NCBI RefSeq assembly: GCF_003989135.1
Contig: NZ_RYZZ01000020.1
Span: forward strand, 108,422 to 172,421
Source of the DNA: Peribacillus cavernae
GTDB taxonomy: Bacteria; Bacillota; Bacilli; Bacillales; DSM-1321
Length of the DNA stretch: 64,000 nt
Direction of reading: 5' to 3'
Position 1 is the first letter of the stretch; each line of letters opens with the position of its first letter. This document shows, one piece after another, positions 7,845 through 17,161 of this stretch. Position numbers and translations under genes: made by a program. The notes under the pieces are model-generated. The model was given only the letters and a program-made list of their open reading frames with translations, was not told the DNA's origin and made no database searches.

Positions 7845-8598
7845 GGTAGATAACGCCGGCATCCAGTTTGGAGGCTTGAAAGCAGTACAAGGCGTCAATG
7901 TGGAATTGGATCGCGGGGAACTTGTCGGTCTGATCGGCCCAAACGGCGCAGGGAAAACCACCTTCTTCAATCTGCTCACAGGCGTTTACGTGCCAACAGA
8001 AGGCAGCATTTCTTTAAACGGAGAGAAGCTGAACAAGCAGGCTCCCTATAAGATCACGAGAAAGGGAATCAGCCGTACTTTCCAGAATATCCGTCTGTTC
8101 AGTGAACTTTCCGTGATTGATAATGTAAAAGTGGCCTACCATTCGCTGGCAAAGCATTCAATCGCAAGCTCGATATTCCGGGTCCCCGGCCATTTTTCAG
8201 GGGAAACAGAAATGCATGAAAAAGCAGTCGAGTTTTTGAAAATTTTTAACCTCGATCGATTTATGAATGAAAAAGCAAAGAATCTCCCATATGGACAGCA
8301 GCGCCGTCTCGAAATCGCGCGGGCACTTGCCGCGAATCCGAAGCTATTGCTTTTGGATGAACCGGCAGCGGGGATGAACCCGCAGGAAACGCAGGAACTG
8401 ATGAAGCTGATCGCGCTCATCAGGGAAAAATTCGATCTGACCGTTTTGCTTATCGAGCACGATATGGCGCTTGTTATGGGCGTTTGTGACCGAATTTATG
8501 TGTTGGACCACGGACAGCTGATCGCACAGGGTACGCCAGCAGAAATTAGAAATGACCCAAAAGTTATCGAAGCGTATCTCGGCGAGGAGGTTTCATAA
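7819..8598 (+). CDS. livG: Branched-chain amino acid ABC ATPase LivG
   Basis: This cytoplasmic ATPase energises the importer. It has Walker A GPNGAGKT at residues 40-47, the LivG-type signature LPYGQQRRLEIARAL, Walker B LLLLDEPAAGMNP and the switch histidine in LLIEHDM. I place the start at ATG 7819 behind GGGGGTCC; the frame is open to 7801 but that start lacks a ribosome site. Either way it overlaps the end of livM. The C-terminus HGQLIAQGTPAEIRNDPKVIEAYLG is typical for LivG. Confidence 0.93.
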   Translation: MTTNTPLLKVDNAGIQFGGLKAVQGVNVELDRGELVGLIGPNGAGKTTFFNLLTGVYVPTEGSISLNGEKLNKQAPYKITRKGISRTFQNIRLFSELSVIDNVKVAYHSLAKHSIASSIFRVPGHFSGETEMHEKAVEFLKIFNLDRFMNEKAKNLPYGQQRRLEIARALAANPKLLLLDEPAAGMNPQETQELMKLIALIREKFDLTVLLIEHDMALVMGVCDRIYVLDHGQLIAQGTPAEIRNDPKVIEAYLGEEVS

Positions 8599-9306
8599 AT
8601 GTTAAAGGTAGACGGTATCAATGTATATTACGGTAATATCCAGGCAATCAAAGGCGTTTCCCTGGAAATTAATGAAGGCGAAATCGTAACGCTGATCGGG
8701 GCGAACGGTGCCGGGAAAAGCACGCTGTTAAAAACAATCTCCGGCCTCTTAAAGCCAAAGCAGGGCAAAATCGTCTATGAGGGCAAATCAATCGGCGGCA
8801 AGGCGGCCCAGACAATTGTGAAGCAGGGAATCTCCCATGTTCCGGAAGGCCGCCGCGTATTTGCCAACATGACGGTCGAAGAAAACCTGCAATTGGGAGC
8901 ATACTTGCGGAAGGATAAAGAAGGAATCAAACAGGATCTTGATAAAGTATTTGAGCTTTTTCCAAGATTGCTTGAACGCCTCAAGCAGCAGGCAGGGACC
9001 CTGTCAGGCGGGGAGCAGCAGATGCTTGCGATGGGCCGCGCACTTATGGCGAAACCACGGCTGCTGCTCCTTGATGAACCTTCAATGGGACTGGCTCCCT
9101 TGCTGGTGAAAACAATTTTCCGAATTATCGAGGAAATCAACCAGACAGGCACGACAATCCTTCTGGTCGAACAAAACGCCAACCTGGCACTTTCGATTGC
9201 CGACCGTGCTTATGTCGTTGAAACGGGCCGGATCGCCCTCTCCGGCGACGCAGAAGAACTGACATCAAGTGAACAAGTTAAAATGGCTTATCTGGGCGGA
9301 CATTAA
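8599..9306 (+). CDS. livF: Branched-chain amino acid ABC ATPase LivF
   Basis: This is the second ATPase of the importer, 235 residues. It has Walker A GANGAGKS, signature LSGGEQQMLAMGRAL, Walker B LLLLDEPSMGLAP and the LivF-type ending VKMAYLGGH. It starts directly after the livG stop codon, with GGCGAGGAGG at the end of livG as its ribosome binding site. A terminator-like hairpin follows, marking the end of the operon. Confidence 0.93.
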   Translation: MLKVDGINVYYGNIQAIKGVSLEINEGEIVTLIGANGAGKSTLLKTISGLLKPKQGKIVYEGKSIGGKAAQTIVKQGISHVPEGRRVFANMTVEENLQLGAYLRKDKEGIKQDLDKVFELFPRLLERLKQQAGTLSGGEQQMLAMGRALMAKPRLLLLDEPSMGLAPLLVKTIFRIIEEINQTGTTILLVEQNANLALSIADRAYVVETGRIALSGDAEELTSSEQVKMAYLGGH

Positions 9307-9320
9307 ATTCTAAAACAGTC

Positions 9321-9350
9321 GGGAGCGAAACATCCATTTCGTTCCCTTTA
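9321..9350 (+). terminator. Terminator of the liv operon
   Basis: GGGAGCGAAA (9321-9330) pairs with TTTCGTTCCC (9337-9346) with one G-U, followed by TTTA. Confidence 0.65.
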
Positions 9351-9373
9351 ATATGTCGGGGGAGTGTGGAGTT

Positions 9374-10096
9374 ATGGAAAATTGGATCCTGCTTGTCATT
9401 ATTGTTTTAATAGCTTCCTTATTACAAGCCAGTACCGGATACGGCTTTTCCATAGTTGGCACTCCATTTTTGTTAATAATCTACCCGGCGCACACTGCAA
9501 TCCAAATTAATATGATCCTCTCACTATGTCTCTCTCTGTTCATGATTTTTAAAATCGGAAACGAGGTAGACAAACCTCTGTTATTCAGACTCATTAAAGG
9601 CAGCATAGCTGGGCTTGTTTTAGGACTTTTTATTTATCTTTATATTGATGTTCGATTATTAAAAATGGCAGTTGGCGGGCTTATTCTCATTTTAACGGTC
9701 TTGCTTATCTGTCAACTTTCGATACATCAAACAAAGAACAGAGATATTTTGTCCGGAGGAATCTCAGGACTGCTAACAACGAGCATCGGTGTACCAGGTC
9801 CGCCTTTATTACTCTACTTTTCCAGCGTTGGCACTGGTAAAGCGCTTCTTCGCAGTACCACCTTAGCCTACTATCTCTTTGTCTACTTCATCAGCTTAAT
9901 TATGCAGATATCATTTGGCGGAACGAGTAAAGAGGCGTGGATTTCATCTCTCATTGCGGTACCTTCCTTATTAGTTGGCATACTGCTTGGACAATTCTTG
10001 TTTAAATGGATCAGTCAAAGAGCGTTTCGAATAATAACGTACAATATCCTGCTCTTTACAGGGGGGTATCTGATAGCGAGCAGCTTCTGGTTTTAA
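9374..10096 (+). CDS. TSUP (TauE/SafE) family permease
   Basis: This 240-residue membrane protein has about seven to eight hydrophobic segments in two similar halves; the halves carry the family's repeated patterns (QASTGYGFSIVGTPFLLI in the first, GLLTTSIGVPGPPLLLYF in the second). Relatives move sulfite, sulfonates, sulfoacetate or related organic anions; the substrate here is unknown. ATG 9374 follows GGGGGAG (9358-9364) at nine bases; an ATG at 9353 is open in frame but has no ribosome site. It stands alone between two terminated operons. Confidence 0.85.
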   Translation: MENWILLVIIVLIASLLQASTGYGFSIVGTPFLLIIYPAHTAIQINMILSLCLSLFMIFKIGNEVDKPLLFRLIKGSIAGLVLGLFIYLYIDVRLLKMAVGGLILILTVLLICQLSIHQTKNRDILSGGISGLLTTSIGVPGPPLLLYFSSVGTGKALLRSTTLAYYLFVYFISLIMQISFGGTSKEAWISSLIAVPSLLVGILLGQFLFKWISQRAFRIITYNILLFTGGYLIASSFWF

Positions 10097-10349
10097 TAAT
10101 TGCATAAACATGGCGATATCCTTCGTCGCTCCCATGAAAGCGTTCTGATTAAAAAGGTATTTTTAAAATTGTATTAACAAGGGGTACATAAAATACTGTC
10201 CATTCAGACTTAAAAAAGATCAGGGTAAAAAAAGCTTGAATCTATTTTGGTGTTAATTTAAATGAGAGAGTTAAAAAGACTTTTTTTCGGTAGCGATCAA
10301 AAAAATGAAATTCTATCATTCATGAAGGTATTTTTAGGACTTAAGTTAG

Positions 10350-10379
10350 TTGACAATGATAATCGTTATCAATTATTAT
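10350..10379 (+). promoter_or_regulatory. Promoter overlapped by Fur box 1
   Basis: TTGACA (10350-10355) and TATTAT (10374-10379) with an 18-base spacer form the likely promoter of the siderophore operon. GACAATGATAATCGTTATC (10352-10370) matches the 19-bp Fur consensus at 17 positions and covers the -35 and spacer, so Fe-Fur binding would block RNA polymerase. Confidence 0.85.
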
Positions 10380-10398
10380 AAAACTCAGATCACTGATT

Positions 10399-10417
10399 GA
10401 TAATAATTATCATTATC
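10399..10417. promoter_or_regulatory. Fur box 2
   Basis: GATAATAATTATCATTATC (10399-10417) is a second near-consensus Fur site, just downstream of the probable transcription start. Two sites make tight iron repression likely. Confidence 0.85.
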
Positions 10418-10463
10418 AGTATTGGAGATTGTCAACAAGGTTTCTGAAAAAGGATGTGTAGAA

Positions 10464-12464
10464 ATGAGTACGATACAAACCGAAAGTACAAGAGGTACAC
10501 AAAAAGAGGCTTTTGATGAGGAGGAGTTAAAAACTTTAAGTTACATTAGGAGTAAAGAACCAGAATTGGAAGAAGGGTACCTAACGAATCTTCAGGCAGG
10601 ACGAAGAGGTATCTTTCAGCGTCTATTTCAGGCACTTATACGAGAAAAGCTAATCGAAGCAGAGAGAGTTTCCTGGCTAGAAGGAGTTGGAACAAGCATC
10701 TGCATTAAGCTGCCTAGTGGAAAAACGCTGCAAACTGCCGTCAAGAAGCGGCATTCACTTGGAAGATTTGATGTAGAAGGTGATGCTGTTGTTTATGGTC
10801 GTGAGTATTCTAGAGTACTTACACACCCTGTTGAACTTCTAGAGTTATTAAGGCAAGAAGGATTGTTAAACGAAGCAACAGAAGAGCAGTTTCAACGATT
10901 CAAAATGGAGATTCAAAACGGAGTAGCGAATCTAACCTTAGCATTGGTAGGTGCTGTCCGAAGAAAACGGGAGTTAGCTACTATAGCTAAATTAGAACAT
11001 ATACAGACCTCCTTAGAATGGGTGGTCAAACAGAGTAAGGACAACAGGAACTTTAGTCCACTGGCTTTTTATGAACAATGGGTAGTGGAAGGTCATCCTC
11101 TACATCCTGGAGCTAAGACGAAGTTTGGTCTTGATGTAGCTGATGTCATCCGATATTCACCAGAATGGGGCGCCACTCCAGAGGTAGCACTTGCGGCGAT
11201 TGTCAAAAACTGTTGTCACACCACATCCATCGATGGATACACCGTGACAACTCGTCTGTACCAAGAGTATGAAGGCTTACAATCATTCGTTGAAAAAACA
11301 TTACAAAAGCAGGGATTAAATCCTATCCAGTTTGAATTGATCCCCGTACATCCGTGGCAGTTTGATCATACAGTATACCCCCTGTACAAAAAAGAGATTG
11401 AACAGAAGAGAATTGTTCCTATTTCAGACTTTCGTATTCCGACACAGTCATTGGTTTCTTTTCGCTCTTTAGCTCCCATTCAAAACCGTGGGCAGAGAAA
11501 GCATCATATAAAAACAGCAGTCAATGTACAAACCACCAGTGCTGTACGTACCGTTTCACCTAATTCTGTGGAAAATGGGCCCATTCTTTCGAAGATATTA
11601 GCTAACATACAAGAAAGAGAAAATGATTTTGCGGGAAAATTTGTTGTACTTCAAGAGCGTGCAGGTGTTTATTTCCAACCGATAAATCCAACGTTGTCGG
11701 GAGATGAGCGATGGACACTACAGGCCAATTTAGCGTCCATCCTGCGGGAGAATCCTGAGAACCATGTCAAAAACGAAGAGGAAATTCCTATGGCTGCTGC
11801 AGCGCTTTTAGCGGAGTCTCCGATCAGTGGTAAGCCTATCGCGGTTGAATTAATAGAGGAACTAGCTGGGCATTATGGTTTGTCTGATTTAGCAGAGGCG
11901 ACATATTTATTTATCCAAAGATATGCTCAAGCATCGTTACCGGGCTTTTTAACCTTGATGGTACGGTATGGAATTAGTTTAGAAGGTCATATGCAAAATA
12001 GTGTTTCTGTTTTTCGTAATGGCGAGCTGGTACGTATTCTTTTAAGAGACTTCGGCGGTGTGAAAATTTTACCAGAAAGATTGAGGAAGCAAGGATTTCA
12101 AGCAGAGTTTTATCCAGGCTCCTCCATAGTAACAGAAAAAGAAAGTCAACTACGAAATATTATCTTGTATTCCGTCATGCAGAACCATTTGGCTGAATTA
12201 ATCACATGCATCGTTCGTACCCTGGGAATCGATGAGGAGAAGCTTTGGAAGCAGGTTATTGGAGTATGTAAAGCTGTTTTTGAAGAACTGAAGAGTGACC
12301 CTTACATTGCAGAACAGGCTGCAACAGATGAGCAAGCTCTTTTTCAACCTATGATTGACTTAAAGGCCCTAACGACTATGCGACTACGAGGAGATATTAC
12401 AGCCTATTCATTTATGAAAGTTCCCAATCCTATGATGGGATGGAAAGGAGAGATTCAGTCATGA
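10464..12464 (+). CDS. NIS siderophore synthetase (IucA/IucC family), first
   Basis: This is an NRPS-independent siderophore synthetase: it adenylates a carboxylate such as citrate and joins it to an amine or alcohol. The 666-residue protein shows the family landmarks VEGHPLHPGAKTK (ATP-binding), VHPWQF, QTTSAVRTVSPNS and LEGHMQNSV, with the FhuF-like region at the C-terminus. ATG 10464 lies nine bases after AAGGA; an upstream TTG at 10422 would overlap the Fur region and is less likely. It is the first gene of a four-gene Fur-controlled operon. The substrate cannot be read directly; SbnC/SbnE/SbnF and SfaB/SfaD are the natural comparisons. Confidence 0.9.
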   Translation: MSTIQTESTRGTQKEAFDEEELKTLSYIRSKEPELEEGYLTNLQAGRRGIFQRLFQALIREKLIEAERVSWLEGVGTSICIKLPSGKTLQTAVKKRHSLGRFDVEGDAVVYGREYSRVLTHPVELLELLRQEGLLNEATEEQFQRFKMEIQNGVANLTLALVGAVRRKRELATIAKLEHIQTSLEWVVKQSKDNRNFSPLAFYEQWVVEGHPLHPGAKTKFGLDVADVIRYSPEWGATPEVALAAIVKNCCHTTSIDGYTVTTRLYQEYEGLQSFVEKTLQKQGLNPIQFELIPVHPWQFDHTVYPLYKKEIEQKRIVPISDFRIPTQSLVSFRSLAPIQNRGQRKHHIKTAVNVQTTSAVRTVSPNSVENGPILSKILANIQERENDFAGKFVVLQERAGVYFQPINPTLSGDERWTLQANLASILRENPENHVKNEEEIPMAAAALLAESPISGKPIAVELIEELAGHYGLSDLAEATYLFIQRYAQASLPGFLTLMVRYGISLEGHMQNSVSVFRNGELVRILLRDFGGVKILPERLRKQGFQAEFYPGSSIVTEKESQLRNIILYSVMQNHLAELITCIVRTLGIDEEKLWKQVIGVCKAVFEELKSDPYIAEQAATDEQALFQPMIDLKALTTMRLRGDITAYSFMKVPNPMMGWKGEIQS

Positions 12465-14584
12465 GCGTAAGTTCAACTCGACTTCTGGAGACCGATGTTC
12501 TGCGTACGGCATATAAGAATTACAGACAGGGACTCATGTTGCAAGATGAATTAAAAATCCTCACTTTTTTACAAACCAATTATCCTGATATGGTTTCTGC
12601 ATATGTGTTATCTCTCGCAAGAGGGCGTCTAGGGATTTTGCGTCGGCTAGCAGAGGCCATGTTGCGTGAAGATATCATGGGACTTACTTCAAGTTCGCAT
12701 GATCTGTACGTTATTGACTCCATTCACGCTTTAAATGTTCCAGCCATTGATGAGTATTGGCAAATGATTATTCAAACGCTCCATACATACGGCTTAGAAA
12801 ATAGTAAAATATACAAATTATATCCTCTTTGTGTGAGAGAATGTCTCGTGATTCCTATAAGTCGAACCTATGCATTTAACCGAGTAGAAGTAGATGGGGT
12901 TATTTTACATGTTACTAAAGATGGAGTTAGAACAATAGAACACTCTGTTGAACTGCTCCAGTTGATGCGCCATAAGGAAGAGCTTCACCAGGAAAGAGAG
13001 CAAAGCGCTTGGGTGAAACTAGCTGAAGAATTAGTAAACGGAAGTGCCAATCTAGCACTTTCCCATGCCTATTGGGAACAGAAAAAAAAAGAACTTCAAC
13101 AAAAAGCAGAAGAACACGGAATCACAACTGCCATCGATTGGGTACTGTCACAAAAGAGACAAGATCATAAATTTGATTCAAGTTTGTTTTTTGAACAATT
13201 ATCCGTAGAAGGACATAATCTTCATCCAGGTGCTAAAACCAAAATAGACATGGAACCAAAAGATGTGTTTCGTTACGCACCAGAATTTGATGGAGTAGCT
13301 GATATTCAGTTTGTCGGAATTCGGAAGGATTTTATGGAGTGGTGCGTTATAAAGGAAAATGAAGAGGATGCGAATGCATTTCTCTTTAAAGAGTATCCAG
13401 AATTATCAAAGGAAGTTGAACGAGAATTCGCAGGACAAGGTCTTTTTGTTAACGATTATGTGTTGGTCCCTGTGCATCCGTGGCAACTGGAAAAGGCGAT
13501 ACCAGACATCTACCACCTAGAAATCAAGGAACAGATCGTGGTTCCTATACGCGGCATAATCATTTCAAGTGGGGCAACATCTTCTTTTCGAACAGTTGTT
13601 CCTCTTGTGAACGGGGAGACGAGGAAGTATGCGATAAAAGTAGCAGTCAACAGTCAGATGACTTCTACTGTTCGCTCCATATCCGCAAATACTACAAACA
13701 ACTCAACGGTTTTTACTCGGCTCATTCGTTCCATTATGCAACAGGAACAAGACCTTGTTGAAAAGTTTGTACCTGTCTGTGAATGTGCAGGATTTAATTT
13801 CAAAAGTAAAGAAACAGAAGGTCTTAAAGGTAATCATCAGCTAAAAAGCAGAAATCTATCTGCTGTGATACGTGAGAATGTAGAAACATTTGTAGCGTTG
13901 GACGAAGTAGCTATCGTTGGAAGTTCACTTTTTGCTGAATCCCCGATCACAGAAAAGCTGATTCTTGTTGAATTAATTGAAAGGTATGCTGAAAAAAGGA
14001 AGGAAACGTCATTTCGTAAGGCAGCGTTTCAGTTCGTCTCAGAGTATGTTTCGATCGCACTTCCAGGCTTTCTTACCCTCATGGTAAAGTACGGAATTGG
14101 TTTAGAAGGTCACTTGCAAAACAGTGTGATGATATTTAAAGAGGGGCGTCCTGTTCGAATGCTTTTTCGCGATTGGGGAGGAACTAGAATTTATCGAAGC
14201 AGGCTTCAACAACATCAAGTTCAAGTGCAATTTTATCCTGGTTCCGTCACGATGACGGATAGTCTAAAGGAAATGCATAATAAGGTATTTTATACTGTAT
14301 TACAGAATCACTGCGGGGAGTTAATTCTACAAGTATGCAAGCATTTTGGCTTAGGGGAAGGAGAGTTGTGGCAGGAGATTCATCGGATTTGCGAAAAAGT
14401 CTTTGATCAACTTGAATCCTTGCCCCAATATGCCGAAAGCGTACGCATAGACAGGAAAGCATTATATCAAGCTGAAGTAGATCACAAGGCACTTACAAAA
14501 ATGCGCTTAGAACCTGAAGGAAAAGAATATTCCTACGCAATCGTCCCCAATCCTCTTCACGAATTTAGTCGGAAGGAAGAATAA
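12461..14584 (+). CDS. NIS siderophore synthetase (IucA/IucC family), second
   Basis: A second synthetase of 707 residues with the same landmarks (VEGHNLHPGAKTK, VHPWQLE, SQMTSTVRSISANT, LEGHLQNSV) but clearly diverged from the first, so the two probably act in sequence on the same molecule. Its ATG overlaps the TGA of the first gene (ATGA at 12461-12464), with AAGGAGAG (12445-12452) as ribosome site, implying coupled translation. Two synthetases are what a staphyloferrin A-like molecule with two acyl groups on one diamine would need. That assignment is inference. Confidence 0.9.
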   Translation: MSVSSTRLLETDVLRTAYKNYRQGLMLQDELKILTFLQTNYPDMVSAYVLSLARGRLGILRRLAEAMLREDIMGLTSSSHDLYVIDSIHALNVPAIDEYWQMIIQTLHTYGLENSKIYKLYPLCVRECLVIPISRTYAFNRVEVDGVILHVTKDGVRTIEHSVELLQLMRHKEELHQEREQSAWVKLAEELVNGSANLALSHAYWEQKKKELQQKAEEHGITTAIDWVLSQKRQDHKFDSSLFFEQLSVEGHNLHPGAKTKIDMEPKDVFRYAPEFDGVADIQFVGIRKDFMEWCVIKENEEDANAFLFKEYPELSKEVEREFAGQGLFVNDYVLVPVHPWQLEKAIPDIYHLEIKEQIVVPIRGIIISSGATSSFRTVVPLVNGETRKYAIKVAVNSQMTSTVRSISANTTNNSTVFTRLIRSIMQQEQDLVEKFVPVCECAGFNFKSKETEGLKGNHQLKSRNLSAVIRENVETFVALDEVAIVGSSLFAESPITEKLILVELIERYAEKRKETSFRKAAFQFVSEYVSIALPGFLTLMVKYGIGLEGHLQNSVMIFKEGRPVRMLFRDWGGTRIYRSRLQQHQVQVQFYPGSVTMTDSLKEMHNKVFYTVLQNHCGELILQVCKHFGLGEGELWQEIHRICEKVFDQLESLPQYAESVRIDRKALYQAEVDHKALTKMRLEPEGKEYSYAIVPNPLHEFSRKEE

Positions 14585-14590
14585 GGGATC

Positions 14591-15814
14591 ATGGCACAAA
14601 TAGATGTTCCGTTTCAGAAATCATCAAGCTTTGCTCTTCACTCAAGAACGTTCAGAATTTTTATGTCTGGGAGTTTGGTGACACGAGTAGGGGATTGGAT
14701 GGATTTAGTCGCCCTAAATTGGGCTGTATTACAATTGACGAACTCCCCGCTTCATTTGGGGTTAATGAATGCTTGCCGTTTGGCCCCAACTTTTTTACTC
14801 AGTGTACCGGCAGGCATCTTGGCTGATCGATACGATAGACGAAAATTATTAATTTGGCTTCAAATAGGAATGATGTTATTGACGTTTTGCCTTGGCTATC
14901 TTATCGAGGCAAGACAGTCATTTTGGCTTTTTGCATTCATTGTCACATTACGGTCTATGCTTGCAGCTATGGACCCGCCTATTCGTAATGCGTTAGTACC
15001 AAATCTCGTGCCTCAAAGCTCTATGGCAAGTGCAATCGCTATTAATACAATGGTCATTAATCTTTCTCGTATTATTGGACCGGCGATTGCAGGAGCATTG
15101 CTTGCCATTATCGATATTGCCAATTTATTTTATATCAATGCGTGGGGTACGTTAGGTGTACTATTCTCTTTACTTATGATTCGTACTGATTCCTTTCCAA
15201 CCCCTGATAAAAAGGAAGGAGAGAACACAACTCTTCGTGAGGCAGCAGATTATGTAAAGAATCAACCATCCATTCAATCTTTACTCATTTTAGCTATTGT
15301 ACCCATGGTATTTGGGTTTCCTTATACAACGATGATGCCATTATTTGCTAGAGATCTTTTAAACCTTGGACCTGAAGGATTTGGAATGCTTTTATCTGTT
15401 TCATCTATCGGTGCTATAGTTGGTACGACATGGCTTTCTCTTGGTAAAGAGATCAAAGGCACGGGAAAGTGGCTGATTTATTCCATTATGGGTTTTGGCT
15501 TTTCTTTGCTTTTATTCATAGGAACCAAAAATCTGTTCGTAGCAGGTACAGCTATGTTTCTTGTCGGTTTAACGAGTCAGACCTACCGAACATTGAGCCG
15601 TATTACTTTACAGATGCACGTTCCTGATCGACTGCGCGGAAGGATTTTGAGTATTGCCTTAATGGATAGAGGCTTTATTCCGTTAGGAGCGCTACTCATT
15701 GGGGCAATTGCCACATGGGCAGGAACTCTATGGGCAGGGGGTGTGATGGGATTAGGTTGTATTGTAACAACCTCAGTCATTGTAATAAGAAGACGCCAAA
15801 TCTTGAAATTGTAA
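14591..15814 (+). CDS. MFS transporter, probable siderophore exporter
   Basis: This is a 12-segment major facilitator protein of 407 residues in the EntS/SfaA/SbnD-type group (SLVTRVGDWMDLVALNWAVLQLT at the start, LADRYDRRKLL as motif A between segments 2 and 3). It starts six bases after the second synthetase and is certainly in the same operon. By position it should export the finished siderophore. No uptake genes (binding protein, permease, ATPase) are next to it. Confidence 0.87.
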   Translation: MAQIDVPFQKSSSFALHSRTFRIFMSGSLVTRVGDWMDLVALNWAVLQLTNSPLHLGLMNACRLAPTFLLSVPAGILADRYDRRKLLIWLQIGMMLLTFCLGYLIEARQSFWLFAFIVTLRSMLAAMDPPIRNALVPNLVPQSSMASAIAINTMVINLSRIIGPAIAGALLAIIDIANLFYINAWGTLGVLFSLLMIRTDSFPTPDKKEGENTTLREAADYVKNQPSIQSLLILAIVPMVFGFPYTTMMPLFARDLLNLGPEGFGMLLSVSSIGAIVGTTWLSLGKEIKGTGKWLIYSIMGFGFSLLLFIGTKNLFVAGTAMFLVGLTSQTYRTLSRITLQMHVPDRLRGRILSIALMDRGFIPLGALLIGAIATWAGTLWAGGVMGLGCIVTTSVIVIRRRQILKL

Positions 15815-15841
15815 TTATCAATATATATGGGAGTGTAGAAC

Positions 15842-17089
15842 ATGATGGAAAAAATCGTGCAATCTCTCAGGATGGAACGAGAGAATCCTTTTTGTGCCTA
15901 TTTATATGACTTATCGAAACTGCGTCATCATGTGCATCGATTAATGACAACTCTTCCGTCAAGCTGTCGTTTATTTTATGCAATTAAAGCAAACTCAGAC
16001 GTGACTCTTCTTAAAACCTTAGCTCCGATTGTTCATGGGTTTGAAGTAGCTTCACTAGGGGAAATCGAGAAAGTCAGGGCTGTGGATAAGAAAATCCCCA
16101 TCCTGTTCGGCGGACCTGGGAAAACACAGAAGGAGATTGAAGGGGCTATTCATTACGGAGTTACTTTGCTTCATGTCGAGAGTTTACATGAATTACAGTT
16201 GGTCAATCACATTGCCAGTCAAAAAGGGACTACCGTATCAATTTTGCTGCGTGTCAATCTACGTAGTTCCGTTCCAAACGCACAATTGAAAATGGCAGGT
16301 GTACCGACACAATTTGGAATTGATGAAGTAGAAGTGCCCAATGCGATTGCTTTAGCAAAATGTTTGCCGAATTTGAAACTCCTCGGTTTCCATTTTCACG
16401 CGATGTCTAATAATGGTGATTCCAAGACCCATGCTTACTTTGTAGACCATTGCTTTGAAATGGAAAAAACTTGGCAAAAAGAGTGGGATATAGATATCTC
16501 TTATATAAATGTAGGCGGAGGTATTGGGATCAACTACCAAGATGTAGAAGAGCAGTTTGATTGGGATGACTTTATGAAGTGTGTAAAAAAAGTAGTAGAG
16601 AAGCACAAAGATGCCAATTGGCAGACGTTGTTTGAATGTGGTCGATACATCACTTCTTCATGCGGCTACTATGCAGCGGAGGTATTAGATATCAAGCAAA
16701 ATCATGGTAAAAATTTTTGTGTGGTTCGCGGGGGAAGCCATCACTTAAGACTCCCGGCAGCATGGAAACAGAGTCATCCTTTTACAATCGTACCAGTAGA
16801 AAAGTGGCCATACCCCTTCACGCGTCCTGAAGTAAACGAGTCTGTGATTACTGTAGCAGGGGAGCTGTGCACTCCTAATGATGTACTTGCAAGAGATATA
16901 TCCGTTCCACGTGTAAGGGTTGGAGATATTCTTCTTTTCAGTTATGCGGGTGCCTACGGTTGGGCTATTTCTCATCATGATTTTCTCAGTCATCCGCATC
17001 CAGAGCACCTCTACATAGAATCTAACTCTATCAAAAGTTCTGATGCAAGAACGGAAGATCAAAGAGATGAATCGTATATGTTCTCTTGA
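15842..17089 (+). CDS. Type III PLP-dependent decarboxylase, SbnH-like
   Basis: This is a fold-type III PLP enzyme with alanine-racemase/DapDC architecture, 415 residues. The Schiff-base lysine is in YAIKANSD (Lys49), the phosphate-binding GGGIG is near residue 225, and GELCTPNDVLAR carries the catalytic cysteine. The whole sequence reads like SbnH, which decarboxylates a citryl-diaminopropionate intermediate in staphyloferrin B synthesis; the C-terminal SYAGAYGWAISHHDFLSH block is the same type. SfaC of the staphyloferrin A locus has the same fold. It is the last gene of the operon. No sbnA/sbnB homologues accompany it, so the amine precursor must come from general metabolism or from elsewhere. 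Confidence 0.85.
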   Translation: MMEKIVQSLRMERENPFCAYLYDLSKLRHHVHRLMTTLPSSCRLFYAIKANSDVTLLKTLAPIVHGFEVASLGEIEKVRAVDKKIPILFGGPGKTQKEIEGAIHYGVTLLHVESLHELQLVNHIASQKGTTVSILLRVNLRSSVPNAQLKMAGVPTQFGIDEVEVPNAIALAKCLPNLKLLGFHFHAMSNNGDSKTHAYFVDHCFEMEKTWQKEWDIDISYINVGGGIGINYQDVEEQFDWDDFMKCVKKVVEKHKDANWQTLFECGRYITSSCGYYAAEVLDIKQNHGKNFCVVRGGSHHLRLPAAWKQSHPFTIVPVEKWPYPFTRPEVNESVITVAGELCTPNDVLARDISVPRVRVGDILLFSYAGAYGWAISHHDFLSHPHPEHLYIESNSIKSSDARTEDQRDESYMFS

Positions 17090-17131
17090 ATGATCCATTG
17101 AAGTTAAGCAGAATATCAAAATCAAAAGAAT

Positions 17132-17158
17132 AAAAGACAAAAATCCCGACGGTCTTTT
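17132..17158. terminator. Convergent hairpin between siderophore and MFS genes
   Basis: AAAAGAC (17132-17138) pairs with GTCTTTT (17152-17158). It is short but lies exactly between the two converging operons and can act both ways. Confidence 0.4.
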
Positions 17159-17161
17159 CCA

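Noticed and set aside
10262..10381. 39-codon frame upstream of the siderophore operon
   Set aside because: No ribosome site, and it runs through the Fur-controlled promoter; more likely chance or a remnant.
13480..13761. 93-codon frame inside the second synthetase
   Set aside because: Out-of-frame shadow of a well-defined gene.
16352..17140. Minus-strand open frames across the decarboxylase gene
   Set aside because: Antisense shadows without ribosome sites or family resemblance.
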